Positions 17,961 to 26,514 of a stretch of DNA of 64,000 nucleotides are shown here, one piece after another. Below the pieces are notes generated by a model. It was not told the origin of the DNA. It made no database searches and saw only the letters and a program-made list of their open reading frames with translations. Each line of letters starts with the position of its first letter. Within the stretch, counting starts at the first letter, position 1. Source of the stretch: Clostridium thermarum (GTDB taxonomy: Bacteria > Bacillota > Clostridia > Clostridiales > Clostridiaceae); the NCBI RefSeq assembly GCF_006351925.1, contig NZ_CP040924.1, positions 1,128,001 through 1,192,000 on the forward strand, given 5' to 3'. The translations under genes were made by a program, and so were the position numbers.

Positions 17961-18052
17961 TTTTTACTCATTTGGTAAACATGAATTGCCTACTTATCAT
18001 CAGTACGAAATTGTGATATGATTAGGCTAATTAAAGATGTGGAGGTGGGCTG

Positions 18053-18973
18053 ATGGATTCGAAAATCTGGTATATTCCGGCAAGGAATGACGGCTTGGAA
18101 AAGAAAGTCGGAATCTATTGCAGGGTAAGTACAAATGAAAAAGAACAGCTTTATAGCCTCGCAGCACAGATATCTGCCTTAACGAGAGCGGTTGCGAATG
18201 TAAGCCAATGGCGACTGGCAGATGTTTTTATCGATATTGCATCAGCGAAGGGAGAAATCCCTCGACGTGAATTTGAGCGATTGCTTCGAGAATGCGAAGC
18301 TCACAATATATCCGTTGTCCTGACTAAAAGCATTAGCAGATTCGGCAGGGATACTGTAGAGACTTTATCAGCAATCAACAAGCTGAAGGCAGCCGGTGTC
18401 AGGATTATTTTTGAACAAGAGAATCTGGACACTGATGAAGTCGACAGCAATCTTATGATTTCAGTGATGGAATCCTTGGCTCAGGCTGAAAATGAAAGCC
18501 GAAGCGAGAATATCCGTATGGGACTTGCCATGAGAGCGGCAAACGGTACATCCGGACTCTATAAACGAAAGCTTTACGGCTACACAAAGAATAAGGATGG
18601 AGAGCTTGTAATTAACGATGAACAGGCTAAGGTGGTACGGGATGTTTTCAGATGGTACCTTGATGGAGCCAGTGTTCTTGGTATCATAAAGAAATTATCG
18701 GACGCAGGCATTCCTTCCCCCGGCGGCAAGGGAACATGGAGCAAGCGTTCCATAGAGAAAATGCTTGAAAATGAGAAATACACAGGTACGGTTACGCTTT
18801 TGGATTCCGCCACACAGGAATATAAATATCAGATGAAAGAGTGCCATCCGCCGATTATAACGGAGAGCGAGTTCAGAGCGGTTCAGGAAGAAAAGAAGAA
18901 GCGAAGTAATATAGTCATAGGTGATGACGGAAAGCATCGCAGGAGTAAGAAATATAGTTCGAAGAAGAAATAA
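18053..18973 (+). CDS. Serine recombinase, short form
   Basis: A 306-residue resolvase/invertase-family recombinase. The catalytic serine is S26 in IYCRVSTNEKEQ. The resolvase core continues with VVLTKSISRFGRDTVETL. The Recombinase domain follows (YGYTKNKDGELVINDEQAK ... WSKRSIEKMLENEKYTG). It stops in a basic tail (RRSKKYSSKKK) and lacks the zinc ribbon and long coiled coil of large serine integrases. GGAGGTGGGCTG precedes the ATG. It shares its layout with the broken recombinase at 4090-4920. It probably mobilises the local cassette. Confidence 0.92.
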   Translation: MDSKIWYIPARNDGLEKKVGIYCRVSTNEKEQLYSLAAQISALTRAVANVSQWRLADVFIDIASAKGEIPRREFERLLRECEAHNISVVLTKSISRFGRDTVETLSAINKLKAAGVRIIFEQENLDTDEVDSNLMISVMESLAQAENESRSENIRMGLAMRAANGTSGLYKRKLYGYTKNKDGELVINDEQAKVVRDVFRWYLDGASVLGIIKKLSDAGIPSPGGKGTWSKRSIEKMLENEKYTGTVTLLDSATQEYKYQMKECHPPIITESEFRAVQEEKKKRSNIVIGDDGKHRRSKKYSSKKK

Positions 18974-19000
18974 AAAAATTTAATTTGATGGTGACAAGCT

Positions 19001-19420
19001 ATGAAGCATATTCTTGAATCAGAAAATTTTACATTGTGTATTGAACCGCAGATATTTGAAGCAGATATAAATCTTTCGACAAATACAATACTGAGTATTG
19101 AGGTAAAAAGCGATGGTTTTTCTGCGAATACCACAATGGATATCGACATAAAAGGCCTGGCTAAGTTTGGCAATGATTTGTGTCATATCTATGAGACTTT
19201 ACATGGTGAAGCAAGACTTGAAGAACCTTATGGTCAGCATATGTATTTATCTTTTGTTGGTAATGGAAGAGGGCATATTGCCATTAAGGGTCATCTTTAT
19301 AAAGTCAATAGAATTGGTTCAGAACAAGTCCTAGATTTTGAAAATGAAATTGACCAGACTTACTTGAAACAATTCTGTTATGATCTATTGAGTAATTACG
19401 AGAATTATTTACGAAGATAA
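19001..19420 (+). CDS. WapI-family immunity-like protein
   Basis: A 139-residue protein following the recombinase by 27 bases. The pattern of a central LCHIYETLHGEARLEEPYG, then MYLSFVGNGRGHIAIKG, and a C-terminal DQTYLKQFCYDLL helix resembles the WapI immunity family that neutralises contact-dependent toxins. No cognate toxin gene is visible in the window, so it would be an orphan immunity or carried cargo. The assignment rests on pattern recognition only. An alternative is an unrelated beta-rich domain protein. Confidence 0.5.
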   Translation: MKHILESENFTLCIEPQIFEADINLSTNTILSIEVKSDGFSANTTMDIDIKGLAKFGNDLCHIYETLHGEARLEEPYGQHMYLSFVGNGRGHIAIKGHLYKVNRIGSEQVLDFENEIDQTYLKQFCYDLLSNYENYLRR

Positions 19421-19569
19421 ATTCCACTTTGTTCTCTGTACAAAAGTGAAATAGCCTACTCAGACAAAGCGATAGGTTAGATAACAAGAAATGGATTGAC
19501 TAACGAAAAAGTCTTTAAAATCAAGCGTTTTCGTTGATTTTGGACATGTTCCCCAAATAGCCTAAAAAT

Positions 19570-19755
19570 CACATGTGGAGTGCGTGACATTGATGTCAAA
19601 GGTTGAGAAATAAAAAACTGAAAAGCTTGTAAATAAAGGGTTTCCAGACATTTAGTTTTTCTCGAGGCCGATCTGCTGGATGTGGCAATGTCAGGAAACC
19701 CTTATTTTTATTGTTTGCGGGAACATATCAACCGTCCCGAAAATTAATAGTTGAG
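19570..19755 (+). repeat. Cassette-associated motif plus hairpin, copy C
   Basis: The core (19570-19598) matches copies A and B at the blocks CACATGT, GAG and CATTGAT. Its hairpin has long arms, AAATAAAGGGTTTCC (19631-19645) with GACATT, paired with AATGTC and GGAAACCCTTATTT (19694-19707). The loop differs from copy A. The distal segment GGGAACATATCA...AATAGTTGAG ends near 19755 as in copy A. Confidence 0.72.
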
Positions 19756-19769
19756 TTACCAGATTAGAT

Positions 19770-19792
19770 AACCCCCTTTTTTACAGGGGGTT
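19770..19792 (+). terminator. Hairpin after cassette
   Basis: A perfect 7-bp stem AACCCCC / GGGGGTT with a T-rich loop lies beyond repeat copy C. It could stop transcripts on either strand. Confidence 0.5.
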
Positions 19793-19816
19793 GAGGATAC
19801 AGGATGGATGTATAAT

Positions 19817-20020
19817 TTAATCTTCTCGCTCAGCATCCGTATCAAAAATTCTATCAAGTTCCTCGTTTGATGTAATGCCACGAACATTAACACACTGTGA
19901 TAGTATTCTCTCTGACATTTCCTTAGCTAAGCCAGTTTCTTTAATTTTTCTATTAAGGCGATTTATTTCTTTATCATATTGATCAATTATTTGCTGCAAA
20001 CGCTCAATTTCCTGATTCAT
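19817..20020 (-). CDS. Small coiled-coil protein, possibly truncated
   Basis: A 67-residue, highly charged frame (MNQEIERLQQIIDQYDKEIN) with heptad character and an acidic C-terminus. The ribosome binding site is weak. The same frame stays open upstream of the ATG for about 23 codons (IEYFHEKIREILGEE) back to a stop, which suggests a longer ancestral gene that lost its start. I do not recognise the family. Confidence 0.45.
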   Translation of the reverse strand: MNQEIERLQQIIDQYDKEINRLNRKIKETGLAKEMSERILSQCVNVRGITSNEELDRIFDTDAERED

Positions 20021-20089
20021 CTCTTCGCCTAAAATTTCTCTAATTTTCTCATGAAAATATTCAATTTTTGTAGTGCTAGTATGATATTG

Positions 20090-20173
20090 TCAGTGTATCC
20101 GGAGTTCTGAGCCAATACAAAGGAAAACAAGATAAGGATGGTTTTTCATCCGTAAATAGTATTTACTGCTCAT
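20090..20173 (-). CDS. 27-residue small ORF
   Basis: ATG at 20173 follows a good CGAGGTGATAAT ribosome binding site. It encodes MSSKYYLRMKNHPYLVFLCI plus seven residues, hydrophobic in its second half. It lies between ktrA and the coiled-coil frame, which is open in another frame directly after it. The two may be the broken halves of one gene. Expression is uncertain. Confidence 0.35.
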   Translation of the reverse strand: MSSKYYLRMKNHPYLVFLCIGSELRIH

Positions 20174-20206
20174 ATTATCACCTCGTAGAAGTATTTTACC
20201 ATATTT

Positions 20207-20860
20207 TTAGTTTATATGTTTTAATAGCTTTTCTACATCCTTGCGGCGTCCTATAACTAAAAGATGTTCCTCGGGCTTGAATATATAATCGGCAACAGGT
20301 AAAGGTGAAATATCATTCCCAGCTTTTGTTGCCAGTATACTTACATGGTATCTTACTCTGAAATTTATCTCCTTTATACTTCTCCCAATCCAGCTTTTTG
20401 CAGGCGGAATTTCATAGATGGAGATATCATTTGTGAGCTCAATATAATCAAAAACGTGGTTTGCACTGCAGCGCACCGCCAGTTTTTCAGCAATATTCCG
20501 TTCAGGATCTATAACTTCATCGGCACCATTACGTAGTAAGAATTTTGTTTGGATATCGCGACTGGATTTGCTTATTACATATTTAGCGCCAAAATCCTTA
20601 AGCAGATTGGTAATTTCAAGGCTGCTCTGAAAATCATTTTCAACACAGACAAAACATACGTCATAATTATCAATGCCCAGTGAACGAAGTACTTCTTCTT
20701 TCGTACAATCACCAATTTGTGCATTTGTCACGATGGGTAAAAGTTCTCTTATATTTTCTTCATTTTTATCAACAATCATGACTTCATTTCCAAGCTCAAC
20801 CAGCTTACGGCTCAAATGTTTCCCAAAACGTCCAATTCCAATAACTAAAAATGATTTCAT
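20207..20860 (-). CDS. ktrA: Potassium uptake regulatory subunit KtrA/TrkA
   Basis: A 217-residue cytoplasmic RCK protein. The N-terminal Rossmann fold (FLVIGIGRFGKHLSRKLVELG, residues 4-24; acidic residue in VMIVDKNEEN) binds nucleotide. The C-terminal RCK_C half (residues about 135-217) follows. It gates the KtrB membrane channel in response to ATP/ADP and, in many Firmicutes, c-di-AMP. The start ATG at 20860 lies 10 bases after the ktrB stop, and the two genes form an operon. Confidence 0.95.
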   Translation of the reverse strand: MKSFLVIGIGRFGKHLSRKLVELGNEVMIVDKNEENIRELLPIVTNAQIGDCTKEEVLRSLGIDNYDVCFVCVENDFQSSLEITNLLKDFGAKYVISKSSRDIQTKFLLRNGADEVIDPERNIAEKLAVRCSANHVFDYIELTNDISIYEIPPAKSWIGRSIKEINFRVRYHVSILATKAGNDISPLPVADYIFKPEEHLLVIGRRKDVEKLLKHIN

Positions 20861-20870
20861 ACCAATACCC

Positions 20871-22223
20871 CTATCCTATATTTATTTTTTCCACCGGATT
20901 CTGTATAGATGACGTCACTCCATGTTCTGTAAACAGCAAAGCAAAAGAAAGACTTCCGACTCTGCCGCTATACATCAATAGTATGATAATTATTTTTGCA
21001 AAGGTATTCAGACCACCTGTGATTCCCGTAGAAAGACCAACAGTACCAATTGCAGATGTAACCTCAAACAAAACAGCGTCAAGTCCTAAAGCTTTATTTG
21101 TAGCACTAATAAGTAAAGCCGCACTCAGTATAAGAAGTATATTGACTGTCACAACGGCAGACGACCTCTTTAGTGCATTATCTTCCAGTCTCCTGCCAAA
21201 TATATTATCACCATTCCTATTTTTCAAGCTTGACCACAGCGAAATCATGATAACTGCCAAAGTAGTAGTCTTGATCCCACCGGCAGTAGATCCGGGACTG
21301 CCGCCTATAAACATCAACACAATAGTCAGAAGCTTACTTGCAGAGGTTAATGATGCAACGTCAACAGTATTGAAGCCTGCTGTTCTGGGCGTAACTGCGC
21401 CAAAGAGAGAGACTAAAACTTTCTCTCCTGTAGTCATCCCATAAAGAAGGTTATTTCTTTCAAAAATATAAAAGCATATCGTCCCTGACACTATAAGAAT
21501 TGCGGTCATCGTTAAAACTATTTTTGTATGTAGCTGATATTTTCTAAAATGATATTTATTTTTCTCAATATCATCCCATACAAAGAACCCTATTCCTCCG
21601 ACAATGATGAGTGAAATAATTGTTAAGTTAACAACCGCATCCCCGGCGAAATTTGTTAGCGATGAATACTTGCCGTACTTTCCCATAATGTCAAACCCGG
21701 CATTGCAAAAAGCTGAAACCGAGTGAAAAATGCCATTATATATACCTTCCAGCAAGCCCATTTTGGGTATAAACCTCAATGATAGCAATACTGCACCAAT
21801 ACCTTCAAACAGCAAAGTGCCAAGCAATATTCTTTTGGTCAGACGTACAATCCCACCGATATACATAGCATTTATACTTTCACGTAAAAGTCCCCTTTCT
21901 TTCAGCCCGATTTTTCTTTTTAAAAAAATAGAAAATATTGTGACAACCGTCATAAACCCTAAGCCACCTATTTGAATCAGCAGTAAAATAACTACTTGTC
22001 CAAATAGCGACCATTGTGTATAGGTGTCAAAAACAACAAGCCCTGTTACACAAGTAGCAGAGGTTGCTGTAAAAAGTGCATTAATTAATCCGGGAAATAA
22101 ATTATTGCGGCTGGCTATCGGCAATGACAGCAAAAATGTCCCGGCAATTATTATCAGAAAGTAGCCAAGTGCTATCATCTGTGGGTATGATAACGATTTT
22201 AATTTTCCTATATATTTTCTCAT
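20871..22223 (-). CDS. ktrB: Potassium uptake transporter KtrB/TrkH
   Basis: A 450-residue membrane protein with about eight to ten hydrophobic segments arranged in four M1-P-M2 repeats. Selectivity-filter glycines occur in TSATCVTGL, SAFCNAGFD, GGSPGSTAGG and TSAIGTVGLSTGI. It passes K+ (often with Na+) under control of KtrA. I prefer ATG at 22223, preceded by AAAGGATGG, over an in-frame TTG at 22262. It is the first gene of the ktrBA operon. Confidence 0.95.
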   Translation of the reverse strand: MRKYIGKLKSLSYPQMIALGYFLIIIAGTFLLSLPIASRNNLFPGLINALFTATSATCVTGLVVFDTYTQWSLFGQVVILLLIQIGGLGFMTVVTIFSIFLKRKIGLKERGLLRESINAMYIGGIVRLTKRILLGTLLFEGIGAVLLSLRFIPKMGLLEGIYNGIFHSVSAFCNAGFDIMGKYGKYSSLTNFAGDAVVNLTIISLIIVGGIGFFVWDDIEKNKYHFRKYQLHTKIVLTMTAILIVSGTICFYIFERNNLLYGMTTGEKVLVSLFGAVTPRTAGFNTVDVASLTSASKLLTIVLMFIGGSPGSTAGGIKTTTLAVIMISLWSSLKNRNGDNIFGRRLEDNALKRSSAVVTVNILLILSAALLISATNKALGLDAVLFEVTSAIGTVGLSTGITGGLNTFAKIIIILLMYSGRVGSLSFALLFTEHGVTSSIQNPVEKINIG

Positions 22224-22499
22224 AATTTTTCCATCCTTTTCTGCAGGAACAGCCTCGTACAACCTCTGGGCTGCAATCTCTTTCCAATTTAGTAAGCAAA
22301 GAAATCTATATATAATTACTTACCTTCTTAGTAATCAGAATACATTTTATCATCTTATTTTAGTACTTCAAGAACAGTATTAAAAAATTGATTATACATC
22401 TTTATAACCTCACTTTTAAAATTTTATTAATTTAAGTTTTTTCATAATAATTCAATTAGCGTCATTGTTGCTTAACTATTAAGTAAAAGCTGTTGATAC
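22224..22499 (-). promoter_or_regulatory. ktrBA leader region
   Basis: The 276 bases before ktrB are AT-rich. They hold a compact GC-containing hairpin CAGCC / GGCTG (about 22248-22287) close to the start. I do not see the conserved blocks of a c-di-AMP (ydaO) riboswitch, so no riboswitch is called. No gene is seen here. Confidence 0.35.
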
Positions 22500-22706
22500 C
22501 TATTCATCTGGCTGAATCTCCATAATATCGGAAATATCACACTTTAATGCCTTGCAAATCTTTACAAGCACATCGGTCGTAACATTTTCGTTTTTACCCA
22601 GTTTTGCCATAGAAGATGTACTAATACCAGCCGCTTCTCTTAAATCTTTCTTTTTCATATCTTTATCGATTAAGAGTTTCCATAGTTTTTTATAGCTTAC
22701 GACCAT
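22500..22706 (-). CDS. Cro/CI-type helix-turn-helix regulator
   Basis: A 68-residue Xre-family protein (VVSYKKLWKLLIDKDMKKKD, LREAAGISTSSMAKLGKN, LVKICKALKCDISDIMEI). ATG at 22706 is chosen because GCGAGGTG precedes it. It is divergent from the metallopeptidase gene at 22866 and probably binds the shared intergenic region. About half its residues match the regulator at 6819-7046. Confidence 0.88.
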   Translation of the reverse strand: MVVSYKKLWKLLIDKDMKKKDLREAAGISTSSMAKLGKNENVTTDVLVKICKALKCDISDIMEIQPDE

Positions 22707-22750
22707 AATTGTCACCTCGCTCGTTATAGAATACCATAAAATAGACCAAA

Positions 22751-22811
22751 ACGCAATAAAAATTTGAGTTCGCGTATTTAATATTGTGTTATACGCAATT
22801 TATGTTATAAT
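22751..22811 (+). promoter_or_regulatory. Divergent promoter with candidate operators
   Basis: Promoter TTGTGT (22784-22789), a 16-base spacer and TATAAT (22806-22811) face the metallopeptidase gene. ACGCAAT occurs at 22751-22757 and 22793-22799, with a related inverted CGCGTAT between them; the second copy overlaps the spacer. These are good candidate operators for the divergent Xre regulator. Confidence 0.55.
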
Positions 22812-22865
22812 TTACATAAGGAAATATCTGGTCTGTATGATGAAATGTTATTAGGGAGGTACGTT

Positions 22866-24785
22866 ATGGCAAGTGTCAGCTCGTTCAGAGATGTTATTGC
22901 AAACATGTATTATAATGAACTCTTTGACGAGTTGTCCGAATATATTGAGGACAACCCGGATAAGCTTGAATCCAACTCATACCGTGTGCAATCACCGGAT
23001 GAAGCGGCATTATCCGACTTTGACATCATAATGATAGACATAACCGACTCGCCAGGTAACAGTATTTTATTTGATGTAATTATTTCCGCAGAAGTTGAAA
23101 TAGCAGAAACAGTACGAAGGAATCGCGAGACTGAAGGTATAGAACAATGGTTCCGTATCTCCTGTAAAGCTGACCTTGATGACGGAATTCAGAATTTTCA
23201 AATCAAGTCTGTTTCAATATACAATAAGTACAGAGAGAGCAAATTAGGGCGACTATCTGAGTATTTAGTGCCAATTATAGAAAAGGAACAGTTTGATGAT
23301 GTTGCGACCGGATTTCTAAGTGAGTTTTGCCCAGAAGCATTAAGTACCCCTATGCCTATCCCCGTTGATGAGGTAGTGAAAAGAATGGGGCTTAAGGTAA
23401 AGCAAGTCCAGCTGACAAGGCATTTCACTATATTTGGTCAAATAGTTTTTGGCGATTGCACGATAGAGTATTACGACAGAAATGAAAGAACATATAAGCC
23501 TTTGGAGGTTTCAAGGGGAACAATCCTTGTGGATCCCAATGTGTATTTCATGCGAAACGTAGGGTGCATGAACAATACCATTATTCATGAATGTGTCCAC
23601 TGGTATAAGCATAGAAAATACCATGAGTTAGTTAAGACGTATAACAGCGATGCTTTGCTCATAAGCTGCAGAGTAAACGAAACAACTAAATACAAACAGC
23701 AATGGACGCCAGAAGACTGGATGGAATGGCATGCTAACGGAATTGCACCACGAATCCTTATGCCTAAATCAATGACTATCAAAAAGATCGAGGAGCTAAT
23801 AAGAAAGAATGAGCTCCTTTTTGGTACTCACGACAGGTTAAATGTAATGGAAAATGTCGTGTATGAATTAGCTGACTTCTTCCAGGTGTCAAGGATAGCA
23901 GCCAAAATAAGGATGCTTGACCTTGGATATAAGGAAGTTGAAGGTGTATATACCTACGTAGATGACCATTTTATCAGCAATTATTCGTTTAAGGCAGACT
24001 CATTACATAAGAATCAAACATACAGCATTAGCCTAAGCGATTCCTTTTTTGAATACTATGCAAATCCGGAATTCGCAAAGATTATAGACAGCGGCAATTT
24101 TATTTATGTTGATGGTCATTACGTAATTAATGACTCCAAGTATATTAAAAGATTAGAAAATGGAAGCCTTGATCTTACAGATTATGCAAAACTGCATGTA
24201 GATGAATGTTGCCTTCTGTTTGATTTAAAGTTGAATAAAGCCTCCAAAATGGACATTGTAGTATACCTTGATTCTATAATGTTCCGTAAAGCTACACCGG
24301 ATTATAACAGAGTGCCGACATTTAATCCGGACAAGCATAATATGGAAGTATTTAATCGTTCAGAAGAGCTAAAGAAGTTTCACGAAGAATTCGTCGAAGA
24401 AGGTCAGCATTTGAGCCGTACAACCCAGACATTTTCCCAAGCGGTATACGGACATATCAAAAGGAAAGGCTACAATAAGGTTGTTTTTATAGAAAAGACT
24501 TTGCTTTCAGGAAAAACATATGACAGAATAAAAAACAACGAACTTAATAATCCAACTTTAGAAACCGTTGTTGCAATCTGCATCGGATTGGAGCTAAGCC
24601 CTACATACAGTGAAGAGATATTAAGGCTTGCCGGCTATACTCTCAATAACACCCCACAACAATTGGCATATAAAAAGCTGATTCATTCGTACAGAGGACA
24701 TACAATATATGAATGTAATGAAGTTTTGGAAGCCTTGGGACTTTCTCCTCTTTGTGCAAAGGCATATAAAGAAATGATAAGTTAA
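22866..24785 (+). CDS. ImmA/IrrE-family metallopeptidase with C-terminal HTH-like region
   Basis: A 639-residue protein. The zinc-protease motif HECVH is at residues 241-245 (TIIHECVHWYKHRKYH), the ImmA/IrrE signature. The N-terminal 170 residues are of unknown fold. The C-terminal part (residues about 530-610: LLSGKTYDRIKNNELNNPTL, ETVVAICIGLELSP, EEILRLAGY) looks like an Xre-type DNA-binding domain. ATG at 22866 follows TTAGGGAGGTACGTT. ImmA proteases cleave phage or ICE repressors, and here the adjacent Xre regulator is the obvious candidate partner. Two strong terminators follow, so the pair may be its own unit rather than part of the prophage. Confidence 0.8.
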   Translation: MASVSSFRDVIANMYYNELFDELSEYIEDNPDKLESNSYRVQSPDEAALSDFDIIMIDITDSPGNSILFDVIISAEVEIAETVRRNRETEGIEQWFRISCKADLDDGIQNFQIKSVSIYNKYRESKLGRLSEYLVPIIEKEQFDDVATGFLSEFCPEALSTPMPIPVDEVVKRMGLKVKQVQLTRHFTIFGQIVFGDCTIEYYDRNERTYKPLEVSRGTILVDPNVYFMRNVGCMNNTIIHECVHWYKHRKYHELVKTYNSDALLISCRVNETTKYKQQWTPEDWMEWHANGIAPRILMPKSMTIKKIEELIRKNELLFGTHDRLNVMENVVYELADFFQVSRIAAKIRMLDLGYKEVEGVYTYVDDHFISNYSFKADSLHKNQTYSISLSDSFFEYYANPEFAKIIDSGNFIYVDGHYVINDSKYIKRLENGSLDLTDYAKLHVDECCLLFDLKLNKASKMDIVVYLDSIMFRKATPDYNRVPTFNPDKHNMEVFNRSEELKKFHEEFVEEGQHLSRTTQTFSQAVYGHIKRKGYNKVVFIEKTLLSGKTYDRIKNNELNNPTLETVVAICIGLELSPTYSEEILRLAGYTLNNTPQQLAYKKLIHSYRGHTIYECNEVLEALGLSPLCAKAYKEMIS

Positions 24786-24790
24786 AAATT

Positions 24791-24817
24791 GTTGGACTTC
24801 GGAAGTCCAACTTTTTT
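24791..24817 (+). terminator. Rho-independent terminator
   Basis: Stem GTTGGACT / AGTCCAAC with a TCGGA-type loop and a six-T run follows the metallopeptidase stop by five bases. Confidence 0.9.
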
Positions 24818-24849
24818 AATTAAAAACAGGCTATTATAATGAGATTCTC

Positions 24850-24902
24850 AGCCATTATGCGAAAAGGCGAAATAACCTTTCTGCATAATGGCTATTTTTT
24901 TT
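24850..24902 (+). terminator. Second rho-independent terminator
   Basis: An 11-bp stem AGCCATTATGC / GCATAATGGCT with further inner pairing (AAAGG / CCTTT) is followed by a long T run. It insulates the upstream pair from the prophage early genes. Confidence 0.88.
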
Positions 24903-25006
24903 GCCTAAAACATGGACTTTAGATGTCCAGACAGGCTTTTGCAATTTAGGTAGCATTGAGTCAGAGAGTTGGCCAACCCTCAAAATCGAAGGATGGAGGA
25001 TATAAG

Positions 25007-26514
25007 ATGCAAGACTCAATGAACAATGCAAAAGTGCAGCCAATAGTTTCAATGCCCATAAAGGGCAGACCATACAAGCATCAGGTTCGTGCTTTCAATT
25101 TCATATGCAGTCTATTTGGACTTTTGAAGGGTGGTGGTGTTTCTGCCATTTCCGGATGGGGTGCAGCGCTCCTGATGGAAATGGGCTGACCAGCACCGGG
25201 AAAACTCTTGTCTCAATTGCCATTATAGGAGCATTGCTTGCTGCAGGAAGAATAAAACGTGTGCTGATTGTTGCGCCGCTTTCCATACTTGGAGTGTGGG
25301 AAGATGAGTTTAAACGGTTCGCAGATTTTCCATATCAGCTTATAGTCCTTAATGGCATGATTCAAAAGAAAATCCAACAGCTAAGATTTTTAACTGGCGA
25401 AGGTGTCCATGTAGTGGTGGTCAACTATGAATCTGCATGGAGAATGGAAAAGGAACTGGCAAACTGGAATTCTGACCTTATCATTGCCGATGAAGGACAC
25501 AAAATTAAAACTCATAATACAGCGGTTTCAAAAGCAATGCACCGATTGGGCTTGATTGCCCGGTATCGGCTCTTACTGACAGGAACGGTTATAACCAACA
25601 AAGCCATAGATGTATTCAGCCAGTATAAGTTTCTTGATCCTCGTATCTTTGGAAATAGCTTCTATGCCTTCCGAAACCGGTATTTCAACATGGTCGGCTA
25701 TGGCAATCATACGCCGGTGCTGAAAAAATCAATGGAACAGGATTTGATGAAAAGGATCCACAGCATTGCGTTCCGGGCAACCAAAGCTGAGTGTCTGGAT
25801 TTGCCGGAAACCACCGATATCATTCGCCATATTGAGCTTGAGCCTGTAACTTTGAAGAAATATAAGGAGCTTGTCAAACAAAGCTATACTGAGCTTTCAG
25901 CAGGAGAAGTAACAGCTACAAACATACTAACACGCTTGCTTCGTCTTTCGCAATTAACCGGCGGATTCATCGGAAGCGATGACGGCGGGAAAATCGAGCA
26001 AGTCAGTGATGCCAAGTTAAATGCTCTTGAAGATATCCTTGAAAGCAGCATTCAAGAAGGACATAAGCTGGTTGTCATAGCAAGGTTTATCCCTGAAATT
26101 CATGCCATATGCAGGCTGTTGGAGAAGAAGAACATTGGCTATGCGTGTATTTATGGTGCGACTAAGGGTCGCCAAGAGCAAGTCCACCGGTTTCAATATG
26201 ATCCTGACTGCATGGTGTTTGTTGGCCAGATTGCAACTGCTGGCCTCGGTATTACACTAACCGCTGCAAGCACAATGGTATTTTACTCACTTGATTATTC
26301 CATGTCGAATTTTGAGCAGACAAAAGCCCGGATCCATAGAGTTGGGCAGAAGAACGGCTGCACATATATCTACCTTATCGCCAAGGGTACTGTAGACTCA
26401 AAAATCCTGACTGTTCTGCGCAATAAAGCAGATCTTGCAAAAATGCTGATAGACGACTACCGCAAAGGTGCAAACCCCTTTGCCCCAGAGGGAGGTGAAA
26501 GCAGTGAGCAATAA
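25007..26514 (+). pseudogene. Phage SNF2-family helicase, frame broken at Walker A
   Basis: ATG at 25007 (GGAGGATATAAG before it) opens a frame reading to ALLMEMG and then a stop at 25187. The rest of the helicase lies in another frame from GKTLVSIAIIGALL onward to 26514. Removing eight bases, TGACCAGC (25187-25194), restores MEMGTGKTLVSIA exactly. Other motifs are present: LIIADEGHKIK, LLLTGTVITNK, the C-terminal helicase region with TAGLGITLTAAS and QTKARIHRVGQ. The fused product would be about 500 residues. It may be a pseudogene, a sequencing or assembly error, or a bypass site. An internal start could give an ATPase-deficient fragment. Confidence 0.85.

Larger units (their letters stand above)
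17961..19755 (+). mobile_element. Candidate recombinase-cargo cassette
   Basis: A unit of serine recombinase (18053), cargo gene (19001) and motif-hairpin repeat (19570) is bounded on the left by repeat copy B. The same order (recombinase, cargo, repeat) recurs at 4090-6446 with a different cargo. Mobility is inferred from this recurrence; exact ends and insertion target are not determined. Confidence 0.45.

Noticed and set aside
22224..22320. Possible c-di-AMP riboswitch before ktrB
   Set aside because: A hairpin is present but the conserved ydaO sequence blocks are not visible.
24903..25006. Candidate attL before the first phage gene
   Set aside because: No matching attR can be tested because the prophage right end is outside the window.
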